DNA of 64,000 bases from the NCBI RefSeq assembly GCF_900142755.1, contig NZ_FRCA01000015.1:22739-86738 (forward strand), read 5' to 3'. The position numbers and the translations under genes were made by a program. The stretch is from Halomonas cupida. GTDB taxonomy: Bacteria > Pseudomonadota > Gammaproteobacteria > Pseudomonadales > Halomonadaceae. Shown here one piece after another: positions 23,766-31,538 of this stretch. The notes below the pieces were generated by a model. It was given only the letters and a program-made list of their open reading frames with translations, was not told where the DNA came from and did not search any database. Within the stretch, counting starts at the first letter, position 1, and each line of letters opens with the position of its first letter.

Positions 23766-24254
23766 ATGACAAGAGAGTATTTCAGGTCCATGAAGAGAAG
23801 GGATGTTGTTCGTTGTGGTCTTGTCAGCCTATTGCTGGCCGCCCCGTCACCACTGTTGATTATCCTGTTGTTCAGTCTTGTTACCGGTGTTGCTACCGAA
23901 CAGCTGTTGGCGGTCATTCAGGATGACCAGCTCGTCAAGGGATACGTGACGATAGCAGTAGTCGTATTTGTGCTGCTGCTGGTAGCGACGCTGACAATCA
24001 ATGCACTGGCCCCGAAGCGGGCCTCGCTGGTCGAAGATGAGGACGATGATCGCGAGGTCGGCGAGGTCAAGTGGTTCAATGTCAACAAGGGCTACGGTTT
24101 TATCACTCGTGATGACGGAGAGGACGTATTCGTCCACTTCCGTGCCATTCGCGGGCGTGGTCATCGTACCCTGGCCGAGGGCCAGAAGGTACGCTACTAC
24201 GTGGTGCAGAATGACCGTGGCCTGCAGGCAGATGACGTTACTGTCATCACCTGA
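23766..24254 (+). CDS. Membrane-anchored cold-shock-domain protein
   Basis: 162 residues combining two membrane segments (about 17-43 and 59-81), an acidic linker (EDEDDD, 90-95) and a C-terminal cold-shock domain (98-162). The CSD has intact RNA-binding motifs RNP1 KGYGFI (108-113) and RNP2 VFVHF (121-125), and begins EVGEVKWFNVNKGYGFI. It should tether a single-strand nucleic-acid binding domain to the cytoplasmic face of the inner membrane. ATG 23766 is used; ATG 23790 would remove eight residues. It has AT-rich upstream DNA and its own terminator (24276-24301), so it is probably monocistronic. Confidence 0.85.
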   Translation: MTREYFRSMKRRDVVRCGLVSLLLAAPSPLLIILLFSLVTGVATEQLLAVIQDDQLVKGYVTIAVVVFVLLLVATLTINALAPKRASLVEDEDDDREVGEVKWFNVNKGYGFITRDDGEDVFVHFRAIRGRGHRTLAEGQKVRYYVVQNDRGLQADDVTVIT

Positions 24255-24275
24255 TTACGGTATGCGGTTGATTCG

Positions 24276-24301
24276 AAACGCCTCGCGAAAGCGGGGCGTT
24301 T
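24276..24301 (+). terminator. Intrinsic terminator after the cold-shock-domain gene
   Basis: 11-bp stem AAACGCCTCGC (24276-24286) / GCGGGGCGTTT (24291-24301), with one G-U pair and a GAAA tetraloop, followed by TTCG. It lies 22 nt after the stop. Confidence 0.75.
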
Positions 24302-24330
24302 TCGTGTATTGCTGTTGTGTCCGGGGCGAC

Positions 24331-24720
24331 TCAGCGCGAATCGGTATCCGGCCAGTCGATGATCGCCTCGCTACCATCCGGCAGCACTTGAAGAAAGCGA
24401 TCCGGGTCGTCCCCGGGATGCCAGCCACCCAACGAGCAGCGAACTTCACAGTCCAGTGCTGAAGCCGCTGCACGGGCGCAGTCGCCATCCGTGGCCCAGG
24501 GGCTGGCGGCGCTGTCGATCCACAGACTGGCAAATTCATCGGCGGCTCGTGCTACCAGCAGTACCGGGATGTCATGGCCCTGGTGGTTGCCCTCGGTACG
24601 CCAGCGGAGCTTGCCGTGAGGCTTGAGCGCTGGGGCGGTAATGGTGGTTTCCAGCCAGGCGCTGATGCGCTCGACATTGGCAGGAGCCAGGTAGATCTCG
24701 ATATCCGGGTAGCGTTCCAT
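24331..24720 (-). CDS. Conserved-looking hypothetical protein downstream of dapE
   Basis: 129-residue acidic protein starting MERYPDIEIYLAPANVERI; it contains several Trp and Cys residues (DCEVRCSLGGWHPGDDPDRF) and has no signal peptide or membrane segment. ATG 24720 lies 7 bp after the dapE stop, so it is translated from the dap transcript. I do not recognise the family. Its place in a diaminopimelate gene cluster does not by itself imply a role in lysine synthesis. Confidence 0.65.
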   Translation of the reverse strand: MERYPDIEIYLAPANVERISAWLETTITAPALKPHGKLRWRTEGNHQGHDIPVLLVARAADEFASLWIDSAASPWATDGDCARAAASALDCEVRCSLGGWHPGDDPDRFLQVLPDGSEAIIDWPDTDSR

Positions 24721-24727
24721 TGACACC

Positions 24728-25909
24728 TCAGCGGGTCTCCTGAGCAACGAACAGTTGCTTCAGAATAGCTTCATAAATGGCACTCAACTCATCCAGGTCC
24801 GCAGCCCGCACGCACTCGTTGACCTGATGGATGGTGGCATTGCGGGGACCGAGCTCCACTACCTGGCTACCGAGCGTAGCAATGAAACGACCGTCCGAGG
24901 TTCCACCGCTGGTGGAGAGCACCGGGCGCTGGCCAGTGATGGCCTCGACGCCAGCCATGGTGGCTTCCACCAGCGCGCCCTCGCGGGTCAGGAAGGGCTC
25001 ACCATTGAGTGTCCAACTGATGTCGTAGTCGAGATCATGGGCGCGCAGTATGGCTTCGGTACGTTCACGTAACTGCTGTTCGCTGGTCTCGGTGGAGAAA
25101 CGGAAGTTGAAGGTGGCTTCGACTTCGCCAGGAATGACATTGGTCGCGCCGGTACCGGCACGGATGTTGGATATCTGGAAACTGGTCGCCGGAAAGCTGT
25201 CGTTGCCGGAGTCCCAGTGTTCCGTGGCCAGAGCATCGAGCGCCGGGGCAATCTGATGGATCGGGTTGCGGGCAAGGTGCGGATAGGCCACATGGCCCTG
25301 GATGCCGCGTACCTTGAGGATCCCTCCCAGCGAACCACGACGACCATTCTTGATCACATCGCCGAGGCGCTCGGTGGATGAGGGCTCACCGACCACACAG
25401 TAGTCGAGGCGCTCGTGGCGTTCACGCAGGTGCTCGACGACGGCTCGGGTGCCATCAATGGCCGGACCTTCCTCATCGGAAGTGACCAGAAAGGCGATGC
25501 GGCCATCATGGTCCGGGTGCGTGCTGACGAAACGTTCCACCGCGGTCACCATGGCGGCCAGGCTGCCCTTCATGTCCGCAGCACCGCGACCTCTCAGCAT
25601 ACCCTCGGCGTCGATCAGTGGCTCGAAGGGTGGTGTGCTCCACTGGAGCTCCGGCCCGGAAGGTACCACGTCGGTATGTCCGGCGAAGGCCAGCACAGGA
25701 CCGTGATGGCCATGTATCGCCCAGAAGTTCTTGACGTCACCGAAGGGCAGGAGCTCGATGGTGAAGCCGAGTTGCTCGAGGCGTTCGATCATCAACTCCT
25801 GGCAGTCCAGGTCATCGGGGGTGACGGAAGGACGGCTGATCAGCTCCATGGCCAGCTCGAGGGTCGCGGACAGGTCGACGTTGGGCGATTGAGGTTCAGT
25901 GGTTGGCAT
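24728..25909 (-). CDS. dapE: Succinyl-diaminopimelate desuccinylase
   Basis: Di-zinc M20-family hydrolase that releases succinate from N-succinyl-LL-diaminopimelate, for lysine and peptidoglycan synthesis. Metal ligands and catalytic residues are in FAGHTDVVPSG, RGAADMKGSLAAM and TSDEEGPAIDGT, and VVGEPSSTERLGDVIKNGRR follows. 393 residues; the first ~12 are a short non-conserved extension. It is the last recognised enzyme of the leftward dapC / arsC-like / dapD / dapE cluster. Confidence 0.96.
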   Translation of the reverse strand: MPTTEPQSPNVDLSATLELAMELISRPSVTPDDLDCQELMIERLEQLGFTIELLPFGDVKNFWAIHGHHGPVLAFAGHTDVVPSGPELQWSTPPFEPLIDAEGMLRGRGAADMKGSLAAMVTAVERFVSTHPDHDGRIAFLVTSDEEGPAIDGTRAVVEHLRERHERLDYCVVGEPSSTERLGDVIKNGRRGSLGGILKVRGIQGHVAYPHLARNPIHQIAPALDALATEHWDSGNDSFPATSFQISNIRAGTGATNVIPGEVEATFNFRFSTETSEQQLRERTEAILRAHDLDYDISWTLNGEPFLTREGALVEATMAGVEAITGQRPVLSTSGGTSDGRFIATLGSQVVELGPRNATIHQVNECVRAADLDELSAIYEAILKQLFVAQETR

Positions 25910-25969
25910 GCAGGGTTCCGGAAGGCGGCGGCGGCTGTCGCTTGTCTGGCCCAGCCGCCGCGGAATGAA

Positions 25970-26995
25970 TCAATTGTGGGCGTGGAGTGCTTCGTTGAGT
26001 GCGATGGCGCTCTTGTTGGTCAGGCACTCGATACGGCCATTCCGGGAGTTGCGGCGCAGCAGCAGATCGTTCTGGCCAGCCAGCTCGCGAGCGGCGAGGG
26101 TACGTACTTCCTGTCCCTGGTCGTCGAGCAGCGCTACCTTGGCACCTGCCGTGATATACAGGCCGGCTTCCACCGTGCAACGGTCACCCAGCGGAATACC
26201 GATGCCGGCGTTGGCGCCGATCAGGCAGCCTTCGCCCACGGAGATGACGAGGTTACCACCGCCGGACAGGGTGCCCATGGTCGAGCAGCCACCGCCCAGG
26301 TCGGAACCCTTGCCGACCATGACGCCGGCCGAAATACGGCCTTCGATCATGCCCGGGCCTTCGGTTCCGGCGTTGAAGTTGACGAAGCCTTCATGCATGA
26401 CAGTGGTGCCTTCCCCGAGGTAGGCTCCCAGACGCACTCGAGCGGTATCGGCGATGCGTACGCCGGTCGGTACCACGTAGTCGGTCATCTTGGGGAACTT
26501 GTCGACACAGTCCACCGACAGGCTGCGGCCTTCGAGGCGGGCGCGCAGGCGACGGGTGGGCAGTTCCTCGATATCGATGGCGCCTTCGCTGGTCCAGGCA
26601 ATGTTGCGCAGCAGGCCGAACATACCGCTCAGGTCGAGCTCATGCGGCTTGACCAGACGATGGGACAGCAGATGGAGCTTGAGGTAGACCTCAGGCACAT
26701 TCTGCGGTGCCGCGTCGCTGTCGATGAAGGTGGCGACCAGCGGACGCTTGCTGACCGCGAGGCTGTCGGCGAGGCTGGCCTGTTCGTTGTGACCGGCATC
26801 ACGCAGTGCCTGGGCAAGCCCGGCGCAGTGCTCCGGGAGCAGGCTGACGACGGCGCTGCCGCCCGGTGCATCAAGGGCGCGGGCAGCGGCTTCAACCAGG
26901 CTGGCCTCGGGGTTGATCAGGGGAGCTGGATAGTAGACTTCCAGCCAGTCGCCCTGGGTGTTCTGGGTGCCGATACCGAGTGCAAAGCTGAGCAT
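25970..26995 (-). CDS. dapD: Tetrahydrodipicolinate N-succinyltransferase, long form
   Basis: Left-handed beta-helix acyltransferase transferring succinyl from succinyl-CoA to tetrahydrodipicolinate. Hexapeptide repeats appear from about residue 165 on (VRLGAYLGEGTTVMHEGFVN, MIEGRISAGVMVGKGSDLGG). At 341 residues it is the long form found in Pseudomonas-type bacteria rather than the ~274-residue E. coli type. ATG 26995 (MLSFALGIG) is preferred to 27040 on homology of the N-terminus; the longer form would overlap the arsC-like gene. Confidence 0.93.
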   Translation of the reverse strand: MLSFALGIGTQNTQGDWLEVYYPAPLINPEASLVEAAARALDAPGGSAVVSLLPEHCAGLAQALRDAGHNEQASLADSLAVSKRPLVATFIDSDAAPQNVPEVYLKLHLLSHRLVKPHELDLSGMFGLLRNIAWTSEGAIDIEELPTRRLRARLEGRSLSVDCVDKFPKMTDYVVPTGVRIADTARVRLGAYLGEGTTVMHEGFVNFNAGTEGPGMIEGRISAGVMVGKGSDLGGGCSTMGTLSGGGNLVISVGEGCLIGANAGIGIPLGDRCTVEAGLYITAGAKVALLDDQGQEVRTLAARELAGQNDLLLRRNSRNGRIECLTNKSAIALNEALHAHN

Positions 26996-27036
26996 GGGGG
27001 TGTCCTTGGTCAGAATGTGATCAGAGAGGTTCGAAT

Positions 27037-27390
27037 TCAAAGATTGGAGTAATCGCCATCGCGATAGCCGACGCGAATGTCATCGCCGAGATCGAGCAAG
27101 GGGCGCTTGATCAGTGTCGGGTTGGCCAGCATCAAGGCGCGGGCCTTGTTTGAGTCCAGACCGTTCGAATCAATATCGGCCTTGTCGTCTTCCGGTAGAT
27201 TGCGCCAGGTGGTACTGCGCTTGTTGAGTAGCGTCAGCACCGGCACTTTCTCGAGGATATGTTCGAGCAGGGCGGCGGAAACGCCATCCTTGCGCAGGTC
27301 ATGAACCTGATAGGGATGACCGCTGCCATCCAGTGCCTTGATCGCCTTGCGGCAGGTGTCGCAGTTGTGGATCACATAGATCGTCAGCAT
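27037..27390 (-). CDS. ArsC/Spx-family reductase-like protein (YffB type)
   Basis: 117-residue thioredoxin-fold protein with active-site CDTCRKA and the ArsC-family TLLNKRSTTWR and LIKRPLL segments. YffB-type proteins in dap clusters are probably glutathione-dependent thiol reductases rather than arsenate reductases. It lies between dapC and dapD on the same strand, as seen in other gammaproteobacteria. Substrate unknown. Confidence 0.85.
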   Translation of the reverse strand: MLTIYVIHNCDTCRKAIKALDGSGHPYQVHDLRKDGVSAALLEHILEKVPVLTLLNKRSTTWRNLPEDDKADIDSNGLDSNKARALMLANPTLIKRPLLDLGDDIRVGYRDGDYSNL

Positions 27391-27444
27391 GGGGTGCTTC
27401 CTTCGCTTTGGAGCGGTTGCAGTCCGGTTTTCAGGCAGCGTTGA

Positions 27445-28641
27445 TCAGCCACGTTCGATCAATTGCCTGATGCGTTCGGCAGCCTCGCGAGTCGGTTCCA
27501 ACTCATCGACCAGTGCCAGGCGCAGACGTCCCGAGCCGGGATTGATGCCATCGACGCCGGGCCGGCCCATATAGCTTCCGGGTAGCACGCTGACGTGAGC
27601 TTCCTGGAACAGGCGTCTGGTAAAGGTTTCATCGTCACCCTCGGGAACCGCCGGCCACAGATAGAAACTGGCCTCGGGCCGGGGAAAGTCCAGCACCGGG
27701 GCAAGGATATCGGTGACGGCGGCAAACTTCTCGCGGTAGGCATCGCGATTGTCACGGACATGCTGTTCATCGGACCAGGCGGCGATGGACGCCTGCTGGA
27801 TCGGCAAGGCCATGGCGCAGCCGTGGTAGGTTCGGTAGCGCTTGAAACGCTCGATCAGTTGCGCATCACCGGCAACGAATCCTGAGCGCAGACCGGGTAG
27901 ATTGGAGCGTTTGGACAGCGAATGGAAGACCACGCAACGATGATAGTCGTGACGCCCCAGAGCGGCAGCGGCCTCCAGTAAGCCGGGGGGTGGCGTCTGC
28001 TCATCGAGATACAGCTCGGAGTAGCACTCGTCCGAGGCGATGATGAAGTCATATTTATCCGCCAACTGGATCAGGCGCTGGAAATCCGCCATTGGGGTGA
28101 CCGCACCGGTCGGATTGCCCGGCGAACACAGGAACACCAACTGCACCTCGCGCCAGGTGTCCGGGCCGATGGCATCGAAATCGGGGCGAAAACCGTTGTC
28201 CGCGTTGCAGTCCAGGTAGAGCGGCATCCCTCCGGCGAGCAGTGCTGCCCCCTCATAGATTTGATAGAAGGGGTTGGGCACGGCTACCCGAGCCGGGCGG
28301 CCACGGTCCAGGCTGGCCTGCACGAAGGCAAAGATCGCCTCGCGGGTGCCGTTGACCGGAATGATCTCGCGCTCGGCATCGAGCTGGTCAAGAGAAAAGC
28401 GCTGCGTTGCCCAGCGGGCCATGGCCTGGCGTAACTCGGGAAGCCCTGTGGTGGCAGGGTAGCGCGCGAACTCCTGCTGATACTGCACCAGCGCATCAAG
28501 CGCCGCCTGATAGGGGGGATGCTGAGGCTCACCAATGGTCAGCGGACGATGGGCCAGGCCGGCAGGCGGTGTCAGTCCAGCTTTCAGCGCCGCTAGACGC
28601 TCGAAAGGGTACGGCTTGAGGGCGTCGATATCGGGGTTCAT
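27445..28641 (-). CDS. dapC: Succinyldiaminopimelate transaminase
   Basis: Fold-type I PLP aminotransferase (398 residues) making N-succinyl-LL-2,6-diaminopimelate from the keto form with glutamate. The PLP-binding Lys is in FHSLSKRSNLPGLRSGF; SPGNPTGAV and DECYSELY supply the usual cofactor contacts, and SGRLRLALV carries the carboxylate-binding Arg. First gene of the leftward dap cluster. In related genomes it lies next to glnD; here two extra genes separate them. Confidence 0.92.
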   Translation of the reverse strand: MNPDIDALKPYPFERLAALKAGLTPPAGLAHRPLTIGEPQHPPYQAALDALVQYQQEFARYPATTGLPELRQAMARWATQRFSLDQLDAEREIIPVNGTREAIFAFVQASLDRGRPARVAVPNPFYQIYEGAALLAGGMPLYLDCNADNGFRPDFDAIGPDTWREVQLVFLCSPGNPTGAVTPMADFQRLIQLADKYDFIIASDECYSELYLDEQTPPPGLLEAAAALGRHDYHRCVVFHSLSKRSNLPGLRSGFVAGDAQLIERFKRYRTYHGCAMALPIQQASIAAWSDEQHVRDNRDAYREKFAAVTDILAPVLDFPRPEASFYLWPAVPEGDDETFTRRLFQEAHVSVLPGSYMGRPGVDGINPGSGRLRLALVDELEPTREAAERIRQLIERG

Positions 28642-28828
28642 GGGTGTCCAGGCGCGCCCTTCAGGGCGTCGTTGTGATGCCGTAACACGAGGCCGGCATA
28701 TCGTTCATGTGCTGGCGCCCATCGGCGCCGCGAGGCGCGCAAAGCGCCGGGCTCCCGATTATAGGGAAGCCGACAGATTGCCTCAAACTTCGTCGTGGCA
28801 ACCGTTGGGGGCATGGTGAAGCATGATG

Positions 28829-28875
28829 GCATGCCGAGCTGGATATTAACCCGGCATGCTTTTATGTTGGGTTAA
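28829..28875. terminator. Overlapping inverted repeats at the 3' end of the usher gene
   Basis: GCATGCCG (28829-28836) pairs with CGGCATGC (28852-28859), followed by TTTTATG on the plus strand. TTAACCC (28846-28852) can instead pair with GGGTTAA (28869-28875), which includes the usher stop codon. The two structures compete. The rest of the 28642-28828 gap between usher and dapC shows nothing clear. Confidence 0.35.
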
Positions 28876-30860
28876 TAACCTCCATCACTGGCGTTTGTGT
28901 CCAGACGTATTTCCTCATACAGTTCGAGCTCTTCTTGAGGATAGTCGTCCGGATGAATGACGATGATGGCGCCCTGGGTGGGAATGACCTCGCGTGTCGC
29001 GAGATGCCAGCGATTGTCGCGAGTGGTATCGAACTCGATGTTGTTGGCCTGGTAGGGAGTCAGCCCCGCCATCAGGGCATCACTGCTGGCGCTGATATAG
29101 CTCTGGAGTGAGTCGCTGGTTCTGACTCGGCGACCGTGGCGCGGCTGGACCAGCACCATGGTTTCACCACGATTGGGGCTCAGCAGCAGCCCTCCCGAAT
29201 GTGCCAGTAAGGTGCCGCTCAGCGACCCGCTGTATTGATTGCCATCGCCTTCCCGGCTGGCATTGATACCGAACAGGGTGGCAGGAGTCTTCCACTGCAG
29301 GTTGGCGCCATAGTCATCGAGCTGGGTGCCCTGTTCTCCTACCAGGCTGGCATGGACCTGGTAGTTGGCCTGATGAGCTGCCCCGAACTCATCGCCGATG
29401 CTGGTGCGGAAGCGTGTTGGGTCTTCACTGCCGAAACTGGAGCTGGCTGTCACGTCGGGACTCTGGCTGGCCAGACCCAGTGGCAGCGTCACACTGGCCA
29501 GATAGAGGCTACTGGGTTCATCGTTCTTGATGTCCTGACTGGCACTGAGATACAGGTTTCCCCAGTTGAAGTCGCGGCGGTATCCCAACTGATAGGTGGT
29601 GGCCTGGTCATCGCTGTCCCAGTAGTGTCGGCCAGTGCCACTCAGGTCGAGTTGACCCCAGCTGCCTACCGGTTGGCTGACGGTCAGTTGAAAGCGATTC
29701 TGTTCGCGCGCGCCGTCATCGTCGTCCTGCCAGGCGAAGTCGTCGAGGCTGACGTAGTCTTCGTTGGAAAAGCGATAGGCGGCGAGGGCAAGGGAGGTAT
29801 CGGTGGCCGACAGGTGGTGACTGTATCCGAGGCGGTAGCTCTCACCCTGCAGAGTCCTGCGGGTGCCATCATCATCCAGCATGTCACTGGCAGTGGAGGA
29901 AGTAATGTCGGCGCTGAGAGCGCCAAAGGGCGTCGCTGCAGCGCTTCCGGCCGTGAGTGCCGTATAGCCTTCCGCCAGCACACCCCCGGTATACAGGCTG
30001 GAATAGTTGTTCACTCCGTGACGCCAGGTGCTCTGACCGAACCAGGGGCCATCGACATGCTGTTGCTCACGCAGTCGGCCCAGGCTGAAGCTGTAACGCG
30101 AGTTGCCCGGCCGTAGCAGATCCACTTGCGTCAGGTAGGGCACAGTGAAGTGGTGATTGCTGCCGTCGGCCTCACTGACCACGACATCAAGATCGCCGGA
30201 GTCCTTCGGTGCCTGCAGGTCATGAATGATGAATTCGCCAGGGGGCACTTGAGTCTCATAGATCACCGAGCCCTGCTGGGAGACGGTTACCGTTGCCGAC
30301 GTACGTGCCACGCCACGCACCACTGGAGCATAACCGCGCTGGTTCATGGGACGCATCTGCTCATCACTGCGTAGCTGGACGCCACTGAAGTCTACCCCGT
30401 CGAACAACTCAGCCGGTGTTGAATACTGGCCCAGGGTCAGGCGTGAGTTGAATCGCGAGAGGTCATGCTGTGCGTAGCTGCTGATGACGTCATAGCCGCG
30501 CTGCTCCTCGTCGATCCTGGCATTGGCATTGTGGCGCAGCCGCCAGGCGCCGGCGTTGAAGCCGAGGGTGTAGTTGAGGTTGTAGCGGCGTGACCTGCTG
30601 TCATCGGCCTTGCGACGCTGGTTGGCGTCCACGTCATAGGACAGGAATCCTGCTGTAACGCCCTGATTGCGGCCCGTCGAGTGTCTCGAGGTCTCACGAG
30701 AAGCGGGAAGGTCGTCGGCAGGCTGGGTCAGCAACTCCCTGGACAGAGAGACCGTCTGTTCCGGCGATTCACGTCCGAGCGTGATGCCGGGAAGCAGCAG
30801 CAGAAGACATGCTGTGCGCAGCAACCATCCTGATGACGCATGTATCGCGGAATTGACCAT
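28872..30860 (-). CDS. Orphan fimbrial-usher-like outer-membrane protein
   Basis: 662 residues: signal peptide (hydrophobic core CLLLLLPGITLG) followed almost directly by FimD/PapC-type usher barrel sequence (FNAGAWRLRHNANARIDE, LGQYSTPAELFDGVDFSG, RGYAPVVRGVARTSATV with the plug-type PPGEFIIHDL and VSEADGSNHHFTVPY). Ushers are usually about 800-880 residues. The ~125-residue N-terminal chaperone-binding domain and the C-terminal periplasmic domains are absent; the protein ends shortly after the VIPTQGAIIV segment. No chaperone or pilin gene is nearby. It may be a decayed usher or a minimal secretion barrel. No internal stop or frameshift is seen. Confidence 0.75.
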   Translation of the reverse strand: MVNSAIHASSGWLLRTACLLLLLPGITLGRESPEQTVSLSRELLTQPADDLPASRETSRHSTGRNQGVTAGFLSYDVDANQRRKADDSRSRRYNLNYTLGFNAGAWRLRHNANARIDEEQRGYDVISSYAQHDLSRFNSRLTLGQYSTPAELFDGVDFSGVQLRSDEQMRPMNQRGYAPVVRGVARTSATVTVSQQGSVIYETQVPPGEFIIHDLQAPKDSGDLDVVVSEADGSNHHFTVPYLTQVDLLRPGNSRYSFSLGRLREQQHVDGPWFGQSTWRHGVNNYSSLYTGGVLAEGYTALTAGSAAATPFGALSADITSSTASDMLDDDGTRRTLQGESYRLGYSHHLSATDTSLALAAYRFSNEDYVSLDDFAWQDDDDGAREQNRFQLTVSQPVGSWGQLDLSGTGRHYWDSDDQATTYQLGYRRDFNWGNLYLSASQDIKNDEPSSLYLASVTLPLGLASQSPDVTASSSFGSEDPTRFRTSIGDEFGAAHQANYQVHASLVGEQGTQLDDYGANLQWKTPATLFGINASREGDGNQYSGSLSGTLLAHSGGLLLSPNRGETMVLVQPRHGRRVRTSDSLQSYISASSDALMAGLTPYQANNIEFDTTRDNRWHLATREVIPTQGAIIVIHPDDYPQEELELYEEIRLDTNASDGGY

Positions 30861-31128
30861 CTATTGTGCTGATCGGTGAGGAAGAAAAATGAGTCGTCTC
30901 GACGTTCTCGGTCGACTCGAACATTCGGCAATGCAGACGGCATGGGGTTCCGTTCGGCTGAAGAAGAATATCAGTGAATGGTTATGCTGTTCGAGGTCAA
31001 CTGTGTCGGAACAGCCCTCGCTGTGTCGAAATGTTATTGCCACAAGTTGTGTGAGGCTATGCGAAAATGCCATGCCCCAGGGAGATGCCTCACTGGTTCA
31101 TCCGGTTTCAGACCCATCAGGAGAAAGC

Positions 31129-31530
31129 ATGTCTGCTCAGGATTCCATCATCAGGATTGCCGCCGCCTTGATTGAAGACGAGGAAGGACGTCTGTTGCTG
31201 GTGCGCAAGCGTAACACCGATGCCTTCATGCAGGCAGGTGGAAAGATGGAGCCGGGTGAGGCGCCTGAGGCAGCATTGGTGCGGGAGCTCCAGGAGGAGC
31301 TGGGGCAGTTCCCCGACCATCTTCAGCCATTGGGAATCTTCACCGCGCCTGCGGCCAATGAGCCGGGGCATCAGATCGAGGCACATGTATATCGTGCCTG
31401 TATGACGGGAGAGCTGCAGGCGGCAGCCGAGATCGAAGAGCTGTGCTGGGTGACGACGGAGGAAGCGGAACTGCTGCCCCTGGCACCGCTCACCAGGGAT
31501 CACCTTCTGCCGCTGGTGGCCACCGTCTGA
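31129..31530 (+). CDS. Nudix hydrolase
   Basis: 133-residue Nudix protein. The Nudix box runs from GGKMEPGEAPEAALVRE to LQEELGQ, matching GX5EX7REUXEEXGU. It is likely a nucleoside-diphosphate-X pyrophosphohydrolase such as a MutT-like enzyme; the substrate cannot be inferred. ATG 31129 has CAGGAGAAAG upstream; the open frame extends to 30889 but without coding-like sequence. It is divergent from the usher gene (268-bp gap) and ends 8 bp from the convergent glnD stop. Confidence 0.88.
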   Translation: MSAQDSIIRIAAALIEDEEGRLLLVRKRNTDAFMQAGGKMEPGEAPEAALVRELQEELGQFPDHLQPLGIFTAPAANEPGHQIEAHVYRACMTGELQAAAEIEELCWVTTEEAELLPLAPLTRDHLLPLVATV

Positions 31531-31538
31531 AGAGACAG

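Noticed and set aside
25415..27052. 545-codon open frame antisense to dapE and dapD
   Set aside because: It crosses two well-supported genes in antisense and shows only low-complexity, non-family sequence.
27037..27390. Arsenate reductase and an arsenic resistance locus
   Set aside because: Only the ArsC fold is shared. The gene is in the dap cluster with no arsR, arsB or acr3 nearby, so the YffB-type assignment is preferred.
30889..31128. Upstream extension of the Nudix frame as a separate small gene
   Set aside because: No RBS at its start, Cys- and Arg-rich non-family sequence, and it lies in the divergent promoter gap.
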